Shown here: in pieces, positions 35,124-43,628 of the stretch
Layout of the letters: the number at the start of each line of letters is the position of its first letter
Numbering within the stretch: position 1 is the stretch's first letter
Assembly (NCBI RefSeq): GCF_025506275.1
Contig: NZ_QYCP01000001.1
Location: forward strand, 186,001-250,000
Direction: 5' to 3'
Origin: Brevibacterium permense
Lineage (GTDB): Bacteria; Actinomycetota; Actinomycetes; Actinomycetales; Brevibacteriaceae
Length of the DNA: 64,000 nucleotides
Program-made: the position numbers and the translations under genes
The notes under the pieces: generated by a model
Databases searched by the model: none
The model's input: only the letters and a program-made list of their open reading frames with translations
Told to the model about the DNA's origin: nothing

Positions 35124-37738
35124 GTCAACCTCCATGCGATCTGCTTGAGTTCCTGGCGATCGCTGACATGCAGTCGTCGATAGATCCGGCCGAGGTGCCA
35201 TTCCACGGTTCGAACCGACAGATACAGCTGAGCACCGAGTTCTGCATTGGTGGATCCATCGGCTACTCCGAGCACCAGTCGCTTCTCGATATCGGTGAGC
35301 ATTGCCGAGAGATCGGCACCGCCGGCATCGAACGTGATCGTGCGCAGACTCGAGTCCAACAGGGCCCGGGCACGCTTGACTCCGACCGCGTCACCCTTCT
35401 TCACTGCCTTGTCACGTGCGGTTCGTGCAAGATCGACGGACATCACGACCGCACCGAAGTTCAGTGCCGCTGCGGCAGCGTCGGTCATCGCAGCGTCTCC
35501 CCCGTCGTCATAGGCCCGGGCGATGGCGGCTGCCAATCGCCCCAACTCTCCGTCGACGTGGTCGGCAGCCCTGCCGAGGTCCAGCTGTGCCGACCTGCTG
35601 CCGTTCCGGCTCGCCTCCATCCAGGCATAGACGGCGAGCGCGTGTGCGCCGAGTTCATCGGCTGCGGTGCCGAGCGCATAGAGTTCTTCGGCCGACTCCT
35701 CCGGGTCTGACAAAGCCAGTGATTGGAGTTCGAGAAGATCGGTTGTGAAGTCCAGCAGCCAGTCGTACTCGGAATTCGGCACACCGCGGATCGTTCCGGA
35801 TTCTCGGCCGTACGCACGGCGGCCGAATCTCTGCCTGTCGCGTCGATGCGAGGTCCGTTTTCCTGGGACCGTCTTCGTCGCAAGCGATGTCGACGCCTCA
35901 CGCATCCGCAGACAGCCCTCGGCCAACTGCAGTGCGGCGAGCCTGAGTGCCCGATCCTGCTCGCTCTCGTCCCGATCGCGAGATGCTCTGTCCAGACTCT
36001 GGTGGGCACGCGTGATGTGCCCCGTCCACAGATCGATGAGAGCTGCCGCAGTCGGAGTATCCATGCGCGGGGCCGTGTGCTTCAATGCGGCCCTGGCCCT
36101 GTCCCATGAACCGGCGAGATAATGACCGGCGAAGATCTGGGGAGCCGAATCCTCGACTTCGAAACTTGTGGTGTCGGGGAGGTCGAACATCGCTTCGGCT
36201 TGGACCAGATATGTGTGTCCGCGTTCGATCCGCCCTCGTATCACCGCCGCAGCCCCGAGGATCGAGCAGGCGCGCTGTCGGTGGCGAGTCAGACAGCTGA
36301 AATCGCGCAGGACGCGTTCAGAGATCATCTGCGCCTCGTCGAATCGCCCTCCCCGCATGACGAACTGAGCTCTGGTGACGTCCAACCGCCCGATATCGAC
36401 TGCGTTGACGAGACGGTCCCGGACCCACTCGGTTCTCAGGCTCTGAGGTTCGCGGGGATCAGTGACGCGCAGTTCGAGGCACGCAAGGCGTGAGAGGAAT
36501 TCGTCAGAGCCGTCTCCGTCGGTCGAGGAGGAGATGAGTCGATCGAGGATGGCCTCGGCTTCGACGGTGTCTCCGCGGCCGTACTCCGCGCGGGCCAGCT
36601 CCAGGTGCAGCTCCGGAATATCCGAATGCGAACTCCTCAGCATTCCTACCGCTCCGGCGAAGTCACCACGTCCGTTGGCCCAGGAGGCAGCCCGGAGAAT
36701 CGCATCCGGATCGACGTGGACGCCCCATTCCTGCATCCACCTGACTTTCCCGAACAGCGCAGCGCCGTGGAGAGTCATGGGAGCCAGCACGGGCAGGACT
36801 TCGCGGAGCAGCTCCAGGGAACGCGAAGACGGAACGCTGTCACGCATGACCTGCGCCAGGGCCGCTTCGACCAAAGACACTTCGGAGTATCTGTCCTTGC
36901 CGATGGCCAAGACTCCCCGCTCGACGAGATTGTCCAGCAGATCGACATCGCACATGGCCTGCAGAGCATCGTACGGAAGTGATCCGATCATGGCGACGAG
37001 TTCGAGAACCCGGCGCTGAGCCGGGAGGACGTTCCACAGGACTCGGTCTTCAGCACCTCGGCGCGCAAGCGGAGTCGACTCTCGGTCGATGAAGAGCCGG
37101 CTGAGCAGACGAGGATTGCCGCGTGACCGCGTTCGGAGATCGGCGAGAACCTGTTCGTCGACTTCGTAACCGGCTTCTCGGGCACAGTCCCGAATGGCCG
37201 AGTCGTCCAAGCTTCCCAGGTCGATGCGGACGACCTTGCCGGAACCCCACAGAACGGCAAGAAGGTCCACCGGGCGTCTGACCGTCTCAGCGGCAGCCAG
37301 AACCCTGATGCGGCCTTCCGCCGCCAGCTGCGAGATGATCGACAACGACTGCTCGTCTACTCGATCGGCATTGTCGACGACGACCACAGGAGTGTGTTCG
37401 ATCGCGGATCGTGCGATCGCTCGCGTCACGATCGAGAATGCGGCGCCCAATGAGATCTCATCGGAGGCTTCCCCCTCGGTGGAGAGCAGGACTTCGAAGA
37501 TGCCGAGATCTCTGTTGGCGATCAGATTCGAACCGCGGAACCGGAAGACGGGGACTTCGGTCTCGAGATTGGCCGCCACCGCGTTGAGGACGGTGGTCTT
37601 TCCCATTCCCGTCGCGCCGATGACCAGAGCTCCATTGATGGTCGGATCCGCGAGGATCGCGGCGATATCGACGATTTCGGACTGCCGCGCCACTGTCGAG
37701 CCGACCACGGAAGAACGCGAGACGACAGGGGCGGTCAT
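35120..37738 (-). CDS. large LuxR-family regulator with intact ATPase (LuxR-4)
   Basis: 872 residues. Walker A GATGMGKTT near residue 43 and Walker B-like TPVVVVDNADRVDEQSL are intact; the helix-turn-helix at the end is MLTDIEKRLVLGVADGSTNAEL with TVEWHLGRIYRRLHV. The central region is long and helical. It starts the two-gene operon with LuxR-3. No good ribosome binding site precedes ATG 37738. It marks the right edge of the accessory locus. Confidence 0.87.
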   Translation of the reverse strand: MTAPVVSRSSVVGSTVARQSEIVDIAAILADPTINGALVIGATGMGKTTVLNAVAANLETEVPVFRFRGSNLIANRDLGIFEVLLSTEGEASDEISLGAAFSIVTRAIARSAIEHTPVVVVDNADRVDEQSLSIISQLAAEGRIRVLAAAETVRRPVDLLAVLWGSGKVVRIDLGSLDDSAIRDCAREAGYEVDEQVLADLRTRSRGNPRLLSRLFIDRESTPLARRGAEDRVLWNVLPAQRRVLELVAMIGSLPYDALQAMCDVDLLDNLVERGVLAIGKDRYSEVSLVEAALAQVMRDSVPSSRSLELLREVLPVLAPMTLHGAALFGKVRWMQEWGVHVDPDAILRAASWANGRGDFAGAVGMLRSSHSDIPELHLELARAEYGRGDTVEAEAILDRLISSSTDGDGSDEFLSRLACLELRVTDPREPQSLRTEWVRDRLVNAVDIGRLDVTRAQFVMRGGRFDEAQMISERVLRDFSCLTRHRQRACSILGAAAVIRGRIERGHTYLVQAEAMFDLPDTTSFEVEDSAPQIFAGHYLAGSWDRARAALKHTAPRMDTPTAAALIDLWTGHITRAHQSLDRASRDRDESEQDRALRLAALQLAEGCLRMREASTSLATKTVPGKRTSHRRDRQRFGRRAYGRESGTIRGVPNSEYDWLLDFTTDLLELQSLALSDPEESAEELYALGTAADELGAHALAVYAWMEASRNGSRSAQLDLGRAADHVDGELGRLAAAIARAYDDGGDAAMTDAAAAALNFGAVVMSVDLARTARDKAVKKGDAVGVKRARALLDSSLRTITFDAGGADLSAMLTDIEKRLVLGVADGSTNAELGAQLYLSVRTVEWHLGRIYRRLHVSDRQELKQIAWRLT

Positions 37739-38556
37739 GTCGTCTCACTTATGCGCGCGGCTTCATCCGCACCTTCGAGACAGCCCAAGAGCGAGTTTCC
37801 CTCGGTACACGATAGGGCCTCCGAGGTCCAGCACCAGTCGATTACGAGGTGGTTGAGCTGACAGACCTCGGAATCAGCCACAGAGATTTCACCGCGGCGA
37901 CCAGTCACGGCAGCGGGGCCGCCGACCACGACGGCACGCGAAACACGATGCCGCGAAGTACGGATCTTCCGGATTCCACAGCAGGGTGTTTCATTTCCCG
38001 CAGGCGAGATCGGCGCCGAACGAGTCACGTCGGCATCGGATTCGAGGGGATCCGCGCATTTGATTTCACCGGCCATGCAGCCGGTTTGGGATAAGCCAAT
38101 CATCCCGTCGTCCACTTCTCTCAGAGATCGCGTTTCGAGCAACCGGGGGGGGATTTCGCACTTCGATGTGCCATACGCAGTTGCAAGGTTCGATCAGTCG
38201 TCCGCAGACAGCCGAGGAACTTCTCTGATAGTAGGACGGGGACGCGGGTCTGCACCATATATGTTCACAACGTTAAGAATTTGTAATATAGAAAATGTCT
38301 AAGCGTGACAAGAATGAAATACTACATATGTATCGATTTCCGGGCGATCAAAAGCTTCCTTCTGATCGCTTCAGGGCTCCCCGACCGCCGGGCAGCCTGT
38401 CAAGAAGGAGACCGCTGGGCACTGCCCCCGAAGGCGACTTCGCACTATTCGCAGATGGCACAATCGACGCCCCACGCACCCCTCGCCCACTTGTGAGCCC
38501 GAACACCGGACCGTACCATTGGAGGAAAGTTACTGAACGATCTATAAGGAGTTCGC
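37739..38556. other. 818-bp divergent intergenic region, AT-richer than its surroundings
   Basis: No supported gene. A minus-strand ORF (37735-38142, TTG start, 135 codons) ends with a 4-bp ATGA overlap on LuxR-4, but it has no recognisable motif and weak codon character. The right part holds a G8 tract (38145-38152) and a clearly AT-rich stretch at about 38255-38340, suited to promoters and protein binding. The acyl-CoA dehydrogenase promoter lies at its right end. Confidence 0.5.
38491..38551 (+). promoter_or_regulatory. candidate promoter and RBS of the acyl-CoA dehydrogenase operon
   Basis: TTGTGA (38491-38496) and TACCAT (38514-38519) are spaced by 17 bp. AAGGAG (38546-38551) lies five bases before the ATG at 38557, a near-ideal ribosome binding site. 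The promoter call rests on spacing only. Confidence 0.4.
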
Positions 38557-39750
38557 ATGGACACACTACTGAATGCAGAAGAGCGCGAATTCGCGCAGCA
38601 GATGCGTCAGTTCTACCGCACGGAGATCCCTGAGGAACTCCGCTTCAAGGTCGCCACCGGCCAGGAGCTGAGCAAGGATGACATAGTCACCTCGCAGCGG
38701 ATCCTCAACCAGCACGGCTACGCCGTGCCGAACTGGCCGGTCGAATGGGGCGGCCAGGACTGGACTCCCGTGCAGCGTCACATCTGGCTCGAAGAGATGC
38801 AGCTGGCCTGCGTTCCGCAGCCGCTGCCGTTCAACGTCTCCATGGTCGGACCCGTCATTGCCACCTTCGGCTCGCAGGAGATCAAGGAACGTTTCCTGCC
38901 CGCCACCGCGAACATCGACATCTGGTGGTCGCAGGGATTCTCCGAGCCCAACGCCGGTTCGGACCTCGCCTCGCTCAAGACGACTGCGGTGCGCCAGGGC
39001 GATAAGTACATCGTCAACGGTCAGAAGACCTGGACGACCCTGGGCCAGTACGGCGACTGGATCTTCAACCTGGTGCGCACCGACCCGGACGTGAAGAAGC
39101 AGGCCGGCATCTCCTTCCTGCTCATCGACATGAAGACCCCCGGCGTCACCGTCCGTCCGATCCAGCTCATCGACGGCGGCCACGAGGTCAACGAAGTCTT
39201 CTTCGACAATGTCGAGGTGCCCGTCCGGAACCTCGTCGGCGAAGAGAACAAGGGCTGGACCTACGCGAAGTTCCTCCTCGGCAACGAGCGCACCGGAATC
39301 GCCCGCATCGGCGGCTCGAAGGTCAACCTCGCCCGCGCCAAGGCCTATGCCGCGGTGACGAAGACCGCTCGCGGCACTCTGCTCGACGATCCCCTGTTCT
39401 CCGCTCGTCTGACGAAGATCGAAGCCGAACTCACCGCTCTCGAGATGACCCAGCTGAGGATCCTTTCCACCCAGGCCTCGGGATCCGACAAGCCGGATCC
39501 GCGCTCGTCGGTGCTCAAGCTCAAGGGCTCCCAGCTGCAGGAGGACATCTCCGAACTCCTCGTCGACGTACTCGGTCCGCAGGGTCTCGACTTCGTCTCC
39601 GACCGTGTGCAGGGCCAGGGCCTGTCCGATCTGCCCAATGGTGCCGTCGACGCACTGCCCGGCTATTTCAACACCCGCAAGGTCACCATCTACGGCGGTT
39701 CGTCCGAGGTGCAGCGCGGAATCATCTCGAAGGCACTGCTCGGTCTCTGA
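38557..39750 (+). CDS. acyl-CoA dehydrogenase, large-type subunit
   Basis: 397 residues with the acyl-CoA dehydrogenase blocks in order: WPVEWGGQDWTPVQ, WSQGFSEPNAGSDLASL (FAD/substrate region), YIVNGQKTWTTLGQYGDW, and the C-terminal TIYGGSSEVQRGIISKALLGL. The pairing with a second, shorter dehydrogenase 38 bp downstream, together with sequence style, matches heteromeric PimC/PimD or ChsE-like enzymes. These oxidise CoA esters of dicarboxylic or steroid-derived acids. The substrate here is not determined by the sequence. Confidence 0.85.
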   Translation: MDTLLNAEEREFAQQMRQFYRTEIPEELRFKVATGQELSKDDIVTSQRILNQHGYAVPNWPVEWGGQDWTPVQRHIWLEEMQLACVPQPLPFNVSMVGPVIATFGSQEIKERFLPATANIDIWWSQGFSEPNAGSDLASLKTTAVRQGDKYIVNGQKTWTTLGQYGDWIFNLVRTDPDVKKQAGISFLLIDMKTPGVTVRPIQLIDGGHEVNEVFFDNVEVPVRNLVGEENKGWTYAKFLLGNERTGIARIGGSKVNLARAKAYAAVTKTARGTLLDDPLFSARLTKIEAELTALEMTQLRILSTQASGSDKPDPRSSVLKLKGSQLQEDISELLVDVLGPQGLDFVSDRVQGQGLSDLPNGAVDALPGYFNTRKVTIYGGSSEVQRGIISKALLGL

Positions 39751-39788
39751 GGTACCGACGCTCACTCGATCTCCCAAGAAGGACAACA

Positions 39789-40934
39789 ATGGATCTTGAA
39801 CTCAACGACATTCAGCAAGAACTCGCCAGCACACTGAACAAGTACCTGCGCAGCGAGTACGACATCGCCAAGCGCGAAGAGATCCTTCGCAGCGACGAGG
39901 GCATCTCCCGCGAGAAGTGGCAGGCCTTCGCCGAGATGGGTCTGCTCGGACTTGCGATTCCCGAGTCCTACGGCGGCGCGGACATGACCTTCAACGAGGT
40001 GGCCGTGGTCGCCGAGGCGTTCGGTCGCTCACTCGTCCTCGAACCGTTCCTGGCTACCGCAGTCCTCGGTGCCAATGCCGTTCTGCTCGGCGGCAGCGAG
40101 GAGCAGAAACAGGCCATCCTGCCCGGTGTGGCAGAGGGCCAGACCTTCCTCGCTCTCGCAGCGCTCGAGCCCGGACTGCGCTACGCAGTCGACGCTCCGC
40201 AGACTCAGGTCTCCGGTGCCGACGGCAGCTTCACCCTCACCGGTGAGAAGAACAATGTGCTCGGCGGAGACGTCGCCGACCACTTCGTCGTCACCGCCAC
40301 GCAGAACGGCGAGCTGGGCCTCTACCTCGTCGCCGCCGATGCCGAGGGTCTGACCCGTGTGGCTCAGCGCCAGGCCGATGGTCTGGGAAGCGCGAACCTC
40401 AAGCTCGAGGGGGTCGCCGCCCAGCGCCTCGACGCAGCCGACGCCAACGCCGTGCTGTCCGAGGTCCTCGACCTGGGCAACGCTGCAATCATGGCTGAGG
40501 CCGTCGGTGCGCTCGAAGCCTCTCTGACGATGACTGCCGAGTATCTGAAGACCCGTGAGCAGTTCGGTGCTCCGATCGGTGCGAACCAAGCCCTGCAGCA
40601 CCGCGCCGCCGATCTCTACGCCGAACTCGAGTACGCGCGCAGCATGGCTCTGTACTCTCGCCTGGCCGTGACTTCCGAAGTTCCGGGCGCCGAGAAGGAC
40701 CGCCACCGCGACGTCATCGCCGCGAAGATCGTCGTCGACCGGGCTGCTCGCAACATCAGCCAGGAGTCGATCCAGATGCACGGCGGCATCGGCATGACCA
40801 TGGAATACCCCATCGGTCACTACGCCAAGCGCCTGACGGTCATGACCCGCACCTTCGACGACTCGGATTCGCTGACCGCGGAGCTCGCCGAACTCGGCGG
40901 ACTCATCGAACCCCACGCCGCCGACCTCAGCTGA
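39789..40934 (+). CDS. acyl-CoA dehydrogenase, small-type subunit
   Basis: 381 residues. Family blocks include MGLLGLAIPESYGGADMTFNEVAVVAEAFGRSLV, YLKTREQFGAPIGANQALQHRAADLYAELE and IQMHGGIGMTMEYPIGHYAKRL. The FAD-side motif of the first subunit (EPNAGSD) is weak here (LEPGLRY), as is common for the second member of heteromeric pairs of PimD type. It probably forms a heterotetramer with the upstream product; the operon ends here, with hairpins following. Confidence 0.85.
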   Translation: MDLELNDIQQELASTLNKYLRSEYDIAKREEILRSDEGISREKWQAFAEMGLLGLAIPESYGGADMTFNEVAVVAEAFGRSLVLEPFLATAVLGANAVLLGGSEEQKQAILPGVAEGQTFLALAALEPGLRYAVDAPQTQVSGADGSFTLTGEKNNVLGGDVADHFVVTATQNGELGLYLVAADAEGLTRVAQRQADGLGSANLKLEGVAAQRLDAADANAVLSEVLDLGNAAIMAEAVGALEASLTMTAEYLKTREQFGAPIGANQALQHRAADLYAELEYARSMALYSRLAVTSEVPGAEKDRHRDVIAAKIVVDRAARNISQESIQMHGGIGMTMEYPIGHYAKRLTVMTRTFDDSDSLTAELAELGGLIEPHAADLS

Positions 40935-40938
40935 GGCA

Positions 40939-40956
40939 GCGGCGCTTCAGCGCCGC
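40939..40956 (+). terminator. short GC hairpin after the dehydrogenase operon
   Basis: GCGGCGCT and AGCGCCGC (8-bp perfect arms, 2-base gap) begin four bases after the stop codon. The loop is too tight for a full stem, so 6-7 pairs are realistic. It may protect the 3' end or help termination. Confidence 0.45.
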
Positions 40957-41036
40957 ACGTTCGACCTCGAGGGTGCGGCGCTGCGTCGTCGGGGCCTATC
41001 AACGCCCACCGAGGCAGCCGGCTCCCGGCAGCACGG

Positions 41037-41080
41037 AAGCGCCGAGGCGGCACGATAATCGTCGTGCCGCCTCGGCGCTT
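41037..41080. terminator. strong 19-bp stem-loop, probable terminator
   Basis: Arms 41037-41055 and 41062-41080 pair perfectly over 19 bp around a 6-base loop, followed by CTTCGTCT. Each arm contains the recurrent GCCGAGGCGG/CCGCCTCGGC word. It lies in the 412-bp gap between the convergent dehydrogenase and methyltransferase genes; no gene is seen in that gap. Confidence 0.7.
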
Positions 41081-41346
41081 CTTCGTCTCAGTATGCCGGT
41101 CGGCAACCTCCGTGACGGCGTCTCGGTCCACCGCGCTCCGGCAGAGTTGGATTGTTGGGGCGATCCGCGTTGATCTGAGCGCGGCGGATTCAAGCTGTCG
41201 TTGCAACACCTGTTGAATCGTCGAGTTCGTTCAATAGCTTAGCCAGGGCCTCCTCGGCGAGACCGCGGCCTCCTGTACGAGGAGGACGGGACTTCCCCAG
41301 GGAGACCAAATCCTCCCCTGCGAGGCCTCCGTTGCCGGCAGAGAAG

Positions 41347-41976
41347 TCAGTTCACGGGCTGGTCGTACACGTGCCGGCGGATCCAGGAGTGCATGGTGAT
41401 CGCGGCGGCGGCTGCGGCGTTCATCGACCGTGTCGAACCGTACTGCGCGATCGAGAGCACGTCGCGGCTCGCCTGGTGCGCTACCTCGCTCAGTCCCGGT
41501 CCTTCCTGGCCGAACAGCAGCAGGCAGCGCCGAGGCAGGTCGTAGGTTTCCAGCGGCACGGAGTCCGGGAAGTTGTCGATGCCCAGCAGAGGCACGTCGT
41601 TCTCGGCGCACCAGCTGAGCAGGTCGTCCACGCTCGGATGGTGGATGACGTGCTGGTACTTGTCGGTGACCATCGCTCCACGCCGGTTCCAGCGGCGTCT
41701 GCCGACGATGTGCACGGCTGCGGCGTTGAAGGCGTTGGCGGTGCGCACGACCGAACCGATGTTGAGGTCGTGCTGCCAGTTCTCGACTCCGACGTGGAAA
41801 TCGTGCCGCGAGGCATCGAGGTCGGCCACGATCGCATCGTGCTTCCAGTACCGATACTTGTCGACGACATTGCGCCGATCACCCTGAGCCAGCAGCTCCG
41901 GATCGAAGTGCTCGCCCACAGGCCAGGGGCCGGTCCATGGACCGACCCCCACCTGCGGTTCAGCGCTTTCGGTCAC
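41347..41976 (-). CDS. SpoU/TrmH-family RNA methyltransferase
   Basis: 209 residues from GTG 41976, overlapping the permease stop by 4 bp. The three SPOUT motifs are present: DLNIGSVVRTANAFNAAAVHIVG, LLLFGQEGPGLSEV and LSIAQYGSTRSMNAAAAAAI, which form the knotted SAM site. The family methylates 2'-O-ribose of tRNA or rRNA. The exact target cannot be read from the sequence. Confidence 0.9.
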   Translation of the reverse strand: MTESAEPQVGVGPWTGPWPVGEHFDPELLAQGDRRNVVDKYRYWKHDAIVADLDASRHDFHVGVENWQHDLNIGSVVRTANAFNAAAVHIVGRRRWNRRGAMVTDKYQHVIHHPSVDDLLSWCAENDVPLLGIDNFPDSVPLETYDLPRRCLLLFGQEGPGLSEVAHQASRDVLSIAQYGSTRSMNAAAAAAITMHSWIRRHVYDQPVN

Positions 41977-43628
41977 TTGTCGTCGCGGGAATCATCCGCC
42001 GACTTCGCGTCCTTTTCGTCTTCTCCGCCGGACTTCACGCCTGACTTCTTCGCGCCGGATTCCTTCGCCGAGGTGGCCGCCGACTTCGCGTCGTCCGAGT
42101 CCGCATCCGCGTCGTCCGTGTCGTCCGAATCGGCATCATCCGCGTCATCGGCGCTCGAGTCCGACTTCGCGGCGCCCTTCGCCGAGGTGGTGGCACCGAC
42201 CTTCTGCGCGCGCTTGCTCATCTTCACGGTCTTGCCGCCGCGACCGCCACCGGACAGCACCGAGCGCACGTACGCACCCGAGGCCAGAGCATGGAGGATG
42301 ACGGCGAGGACCAGGGCGATGCCGGCGGCGACGAGGCCCTCCCACCACTCGGCCTGACCGGCGAAGGAGCGGCCGGCGATGCCCAGCGGCGAGGTGAACG
42401 GCGTCCACGACAGCACCTTCGCGACGGTGCCCGAGGGGCCGATGATGACCGGAGCGAAGAAGCCCGCCACGGTGATGACGCCGATGATCGTGAGGAAGGT
42501 GGCGCGTACCTTGGAGCCGACGACGGTCGACGCCCAGACGAGCAGCGCGAACACCGACCAGGCGGTGAGGAGCAGTGCCAGCGCGAACCAGCCCAGGCCC
42601 GGCAGCATGGCGAATGCCAGGGACGTCTTACCCGACAGTGAGAGTCCAAGCTCGGTGATGACGGCGGCCGCAACGAGGTGGACGACGACCAGGGTCAGCA
42701 TGCCTGTGACCCGGCCCGAGGCCGAGGCGCGCGGCGGAATCGTGGCTGCGATGATCTCGGTGATCCGGTTGCGCTTCTCCAAGCGCAGGTTCTGGTACAG
42801 CGCAGTCCCCAGGGTGGCGACGACGAGCAGCGACAACGCGACCATGCCCCACAGCAGCGGGGTGGCCACGGCACCGTCGACGGCCGGGGTCTCGAGCAGC
42901 GTCGCCTCGGTCTTCGGCGCGAGCTTCTCGAGCAGGGCATCGGGCTGCTTGTCGAGGGCGATGATCGTCGGCTGTCCCTGACCGCTCGGGTCCTGGATGA
43001 ACGCAGCGTCGACCTTGCCTTCACGCACGAGCTTCTCGGCTGCGGGCGCGTCCTTGGCGTCGGTGATCTTCACACCCAGCTGCTGTTCGTACATCGCCGC
43101 CTGCTCGCCGACTCCGACCATCGCCATGGTCGGGGTGCCCGAGTCCTTCTGCACGTCGGCGACGATTCCGGAGATGATCGCGGCCAGCACGCCGAGGATG
43201 ATCACGGCGGCCGTGACCAGGAAGTAGGGGCTGCGCATGGCCGTGGTGGACTCACGGTTCGACACGAGCCACGCGGCCTGGCGGTTGCCGACATCGACGA
43301 ACTCCGAGACCAGTCCGGTCTCCGGCAGTTCGTCGGGATCGGGGGTGTCCTCGGCGAGTTCGAAGGGAACGTCGTCGAGGCCGGCGGTGGCGCCGGACTC
43401 GTTCGCGTCCTTCGCCTCGGTGCCCTTCTTCGCCGAGGCGGCCGCTCCCGTGGTCGCACCAGCGGCGGTCGCCTCGTCGTCCGAGTCGACCGCCTCGGCG
43501 GTGGACTCGTCTTCGATCACATCGTCGTCGACGGGCACACCGAGGTCGTCGATGCCTTCGCCGGCCGTGCCCTTGGACACGAGCGGTTCCGGGGACTCGT
43601 CATTCGCACCATTGTCTTTGCGCGCCAT
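41973..43628 (-). CDS. ABC-2 type permease with acidic low-complexity ends
   Basis: 551 residues. A hydrophilic, acidic N-terminus of about 125 residues (rich in D, E, A, T, S, K) precedes a NatB-like ABC-2 core: one helix at about 135-158, an extracellular domain of about 110 residues, then five helices (LLWGMVALSLLVVATLGTAL and others). The C-terminus is an alternating Asp/Ser/Ala/Lys tail of about 80 residues (DDADDADSDDTDDADADSDD). The ATG overlaps the ATPase stop by one base (TAATG). Likely exports ions or small molecules with the ATPase. Confidence 0.8.
   Translation of the reverse strand: MARKDNGANDESPEPLVSKGTAGEGIDDLGVPVDDDVIEDESTAEAVDSDDEATAAGATTGAAASAKKGTEAKDANESGATAGLDDVPFELAEDTPDPDELPETGLVSEFVDVGNRQAAWLVSNRESTTAMRSPYFLVTAAVIILGVLAAIISGIVADVQKDSGTPTMAMVGVGEQAAMYEQQLGVKITDAKDAPAAEKLVREGKVDAAFIQDPSGQGQPTIIALDKQPDALLEKLAPKTEATLLETPAVDGAVATPLLWGMVALSLLVVATLGTALYQNLRLEKRNRITEIIAATIPPRASASGRVTGMLTLVVVHLVAAAVITELGLSLSGKTSLAFAMLPGLGWFALALLLTAWSVFALLVWASTVVGSKVRATFLTIIGVITVAGFFAPVIIGPSGTVAKVLSWTPFTSPLGIAGRSFAGQAEWWEGLVAAGIALVLAVILHALASGAYVRSVLSGGGRGGKTVKMSKRAQKVGATTSAKGAAKSDSSADDADDADSDDTDDADADSDDAKSAATSAKESGAKKSGVKSGGEDEKDAKSADDSRDDK

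Noticed and set aside
37735..38142. Minus-strand ORF of 135 codons ending with an ATGA overlap on LuxR-4
   Set aside because: Starts with TTG without a ribosome binding site, Cys-rich with no recognisable motif, and its codon pattern is unlike its neighbours. The ATGA overlap alone is not enough.
38566..39789. 407-codon minus-strand ORF opposite the acyl-CoA dehydrogenase
   Set aside because: A mirror frame of a high-GC gene; no motif or ribosome binding site, and the plus-strand gene is unambiguous.
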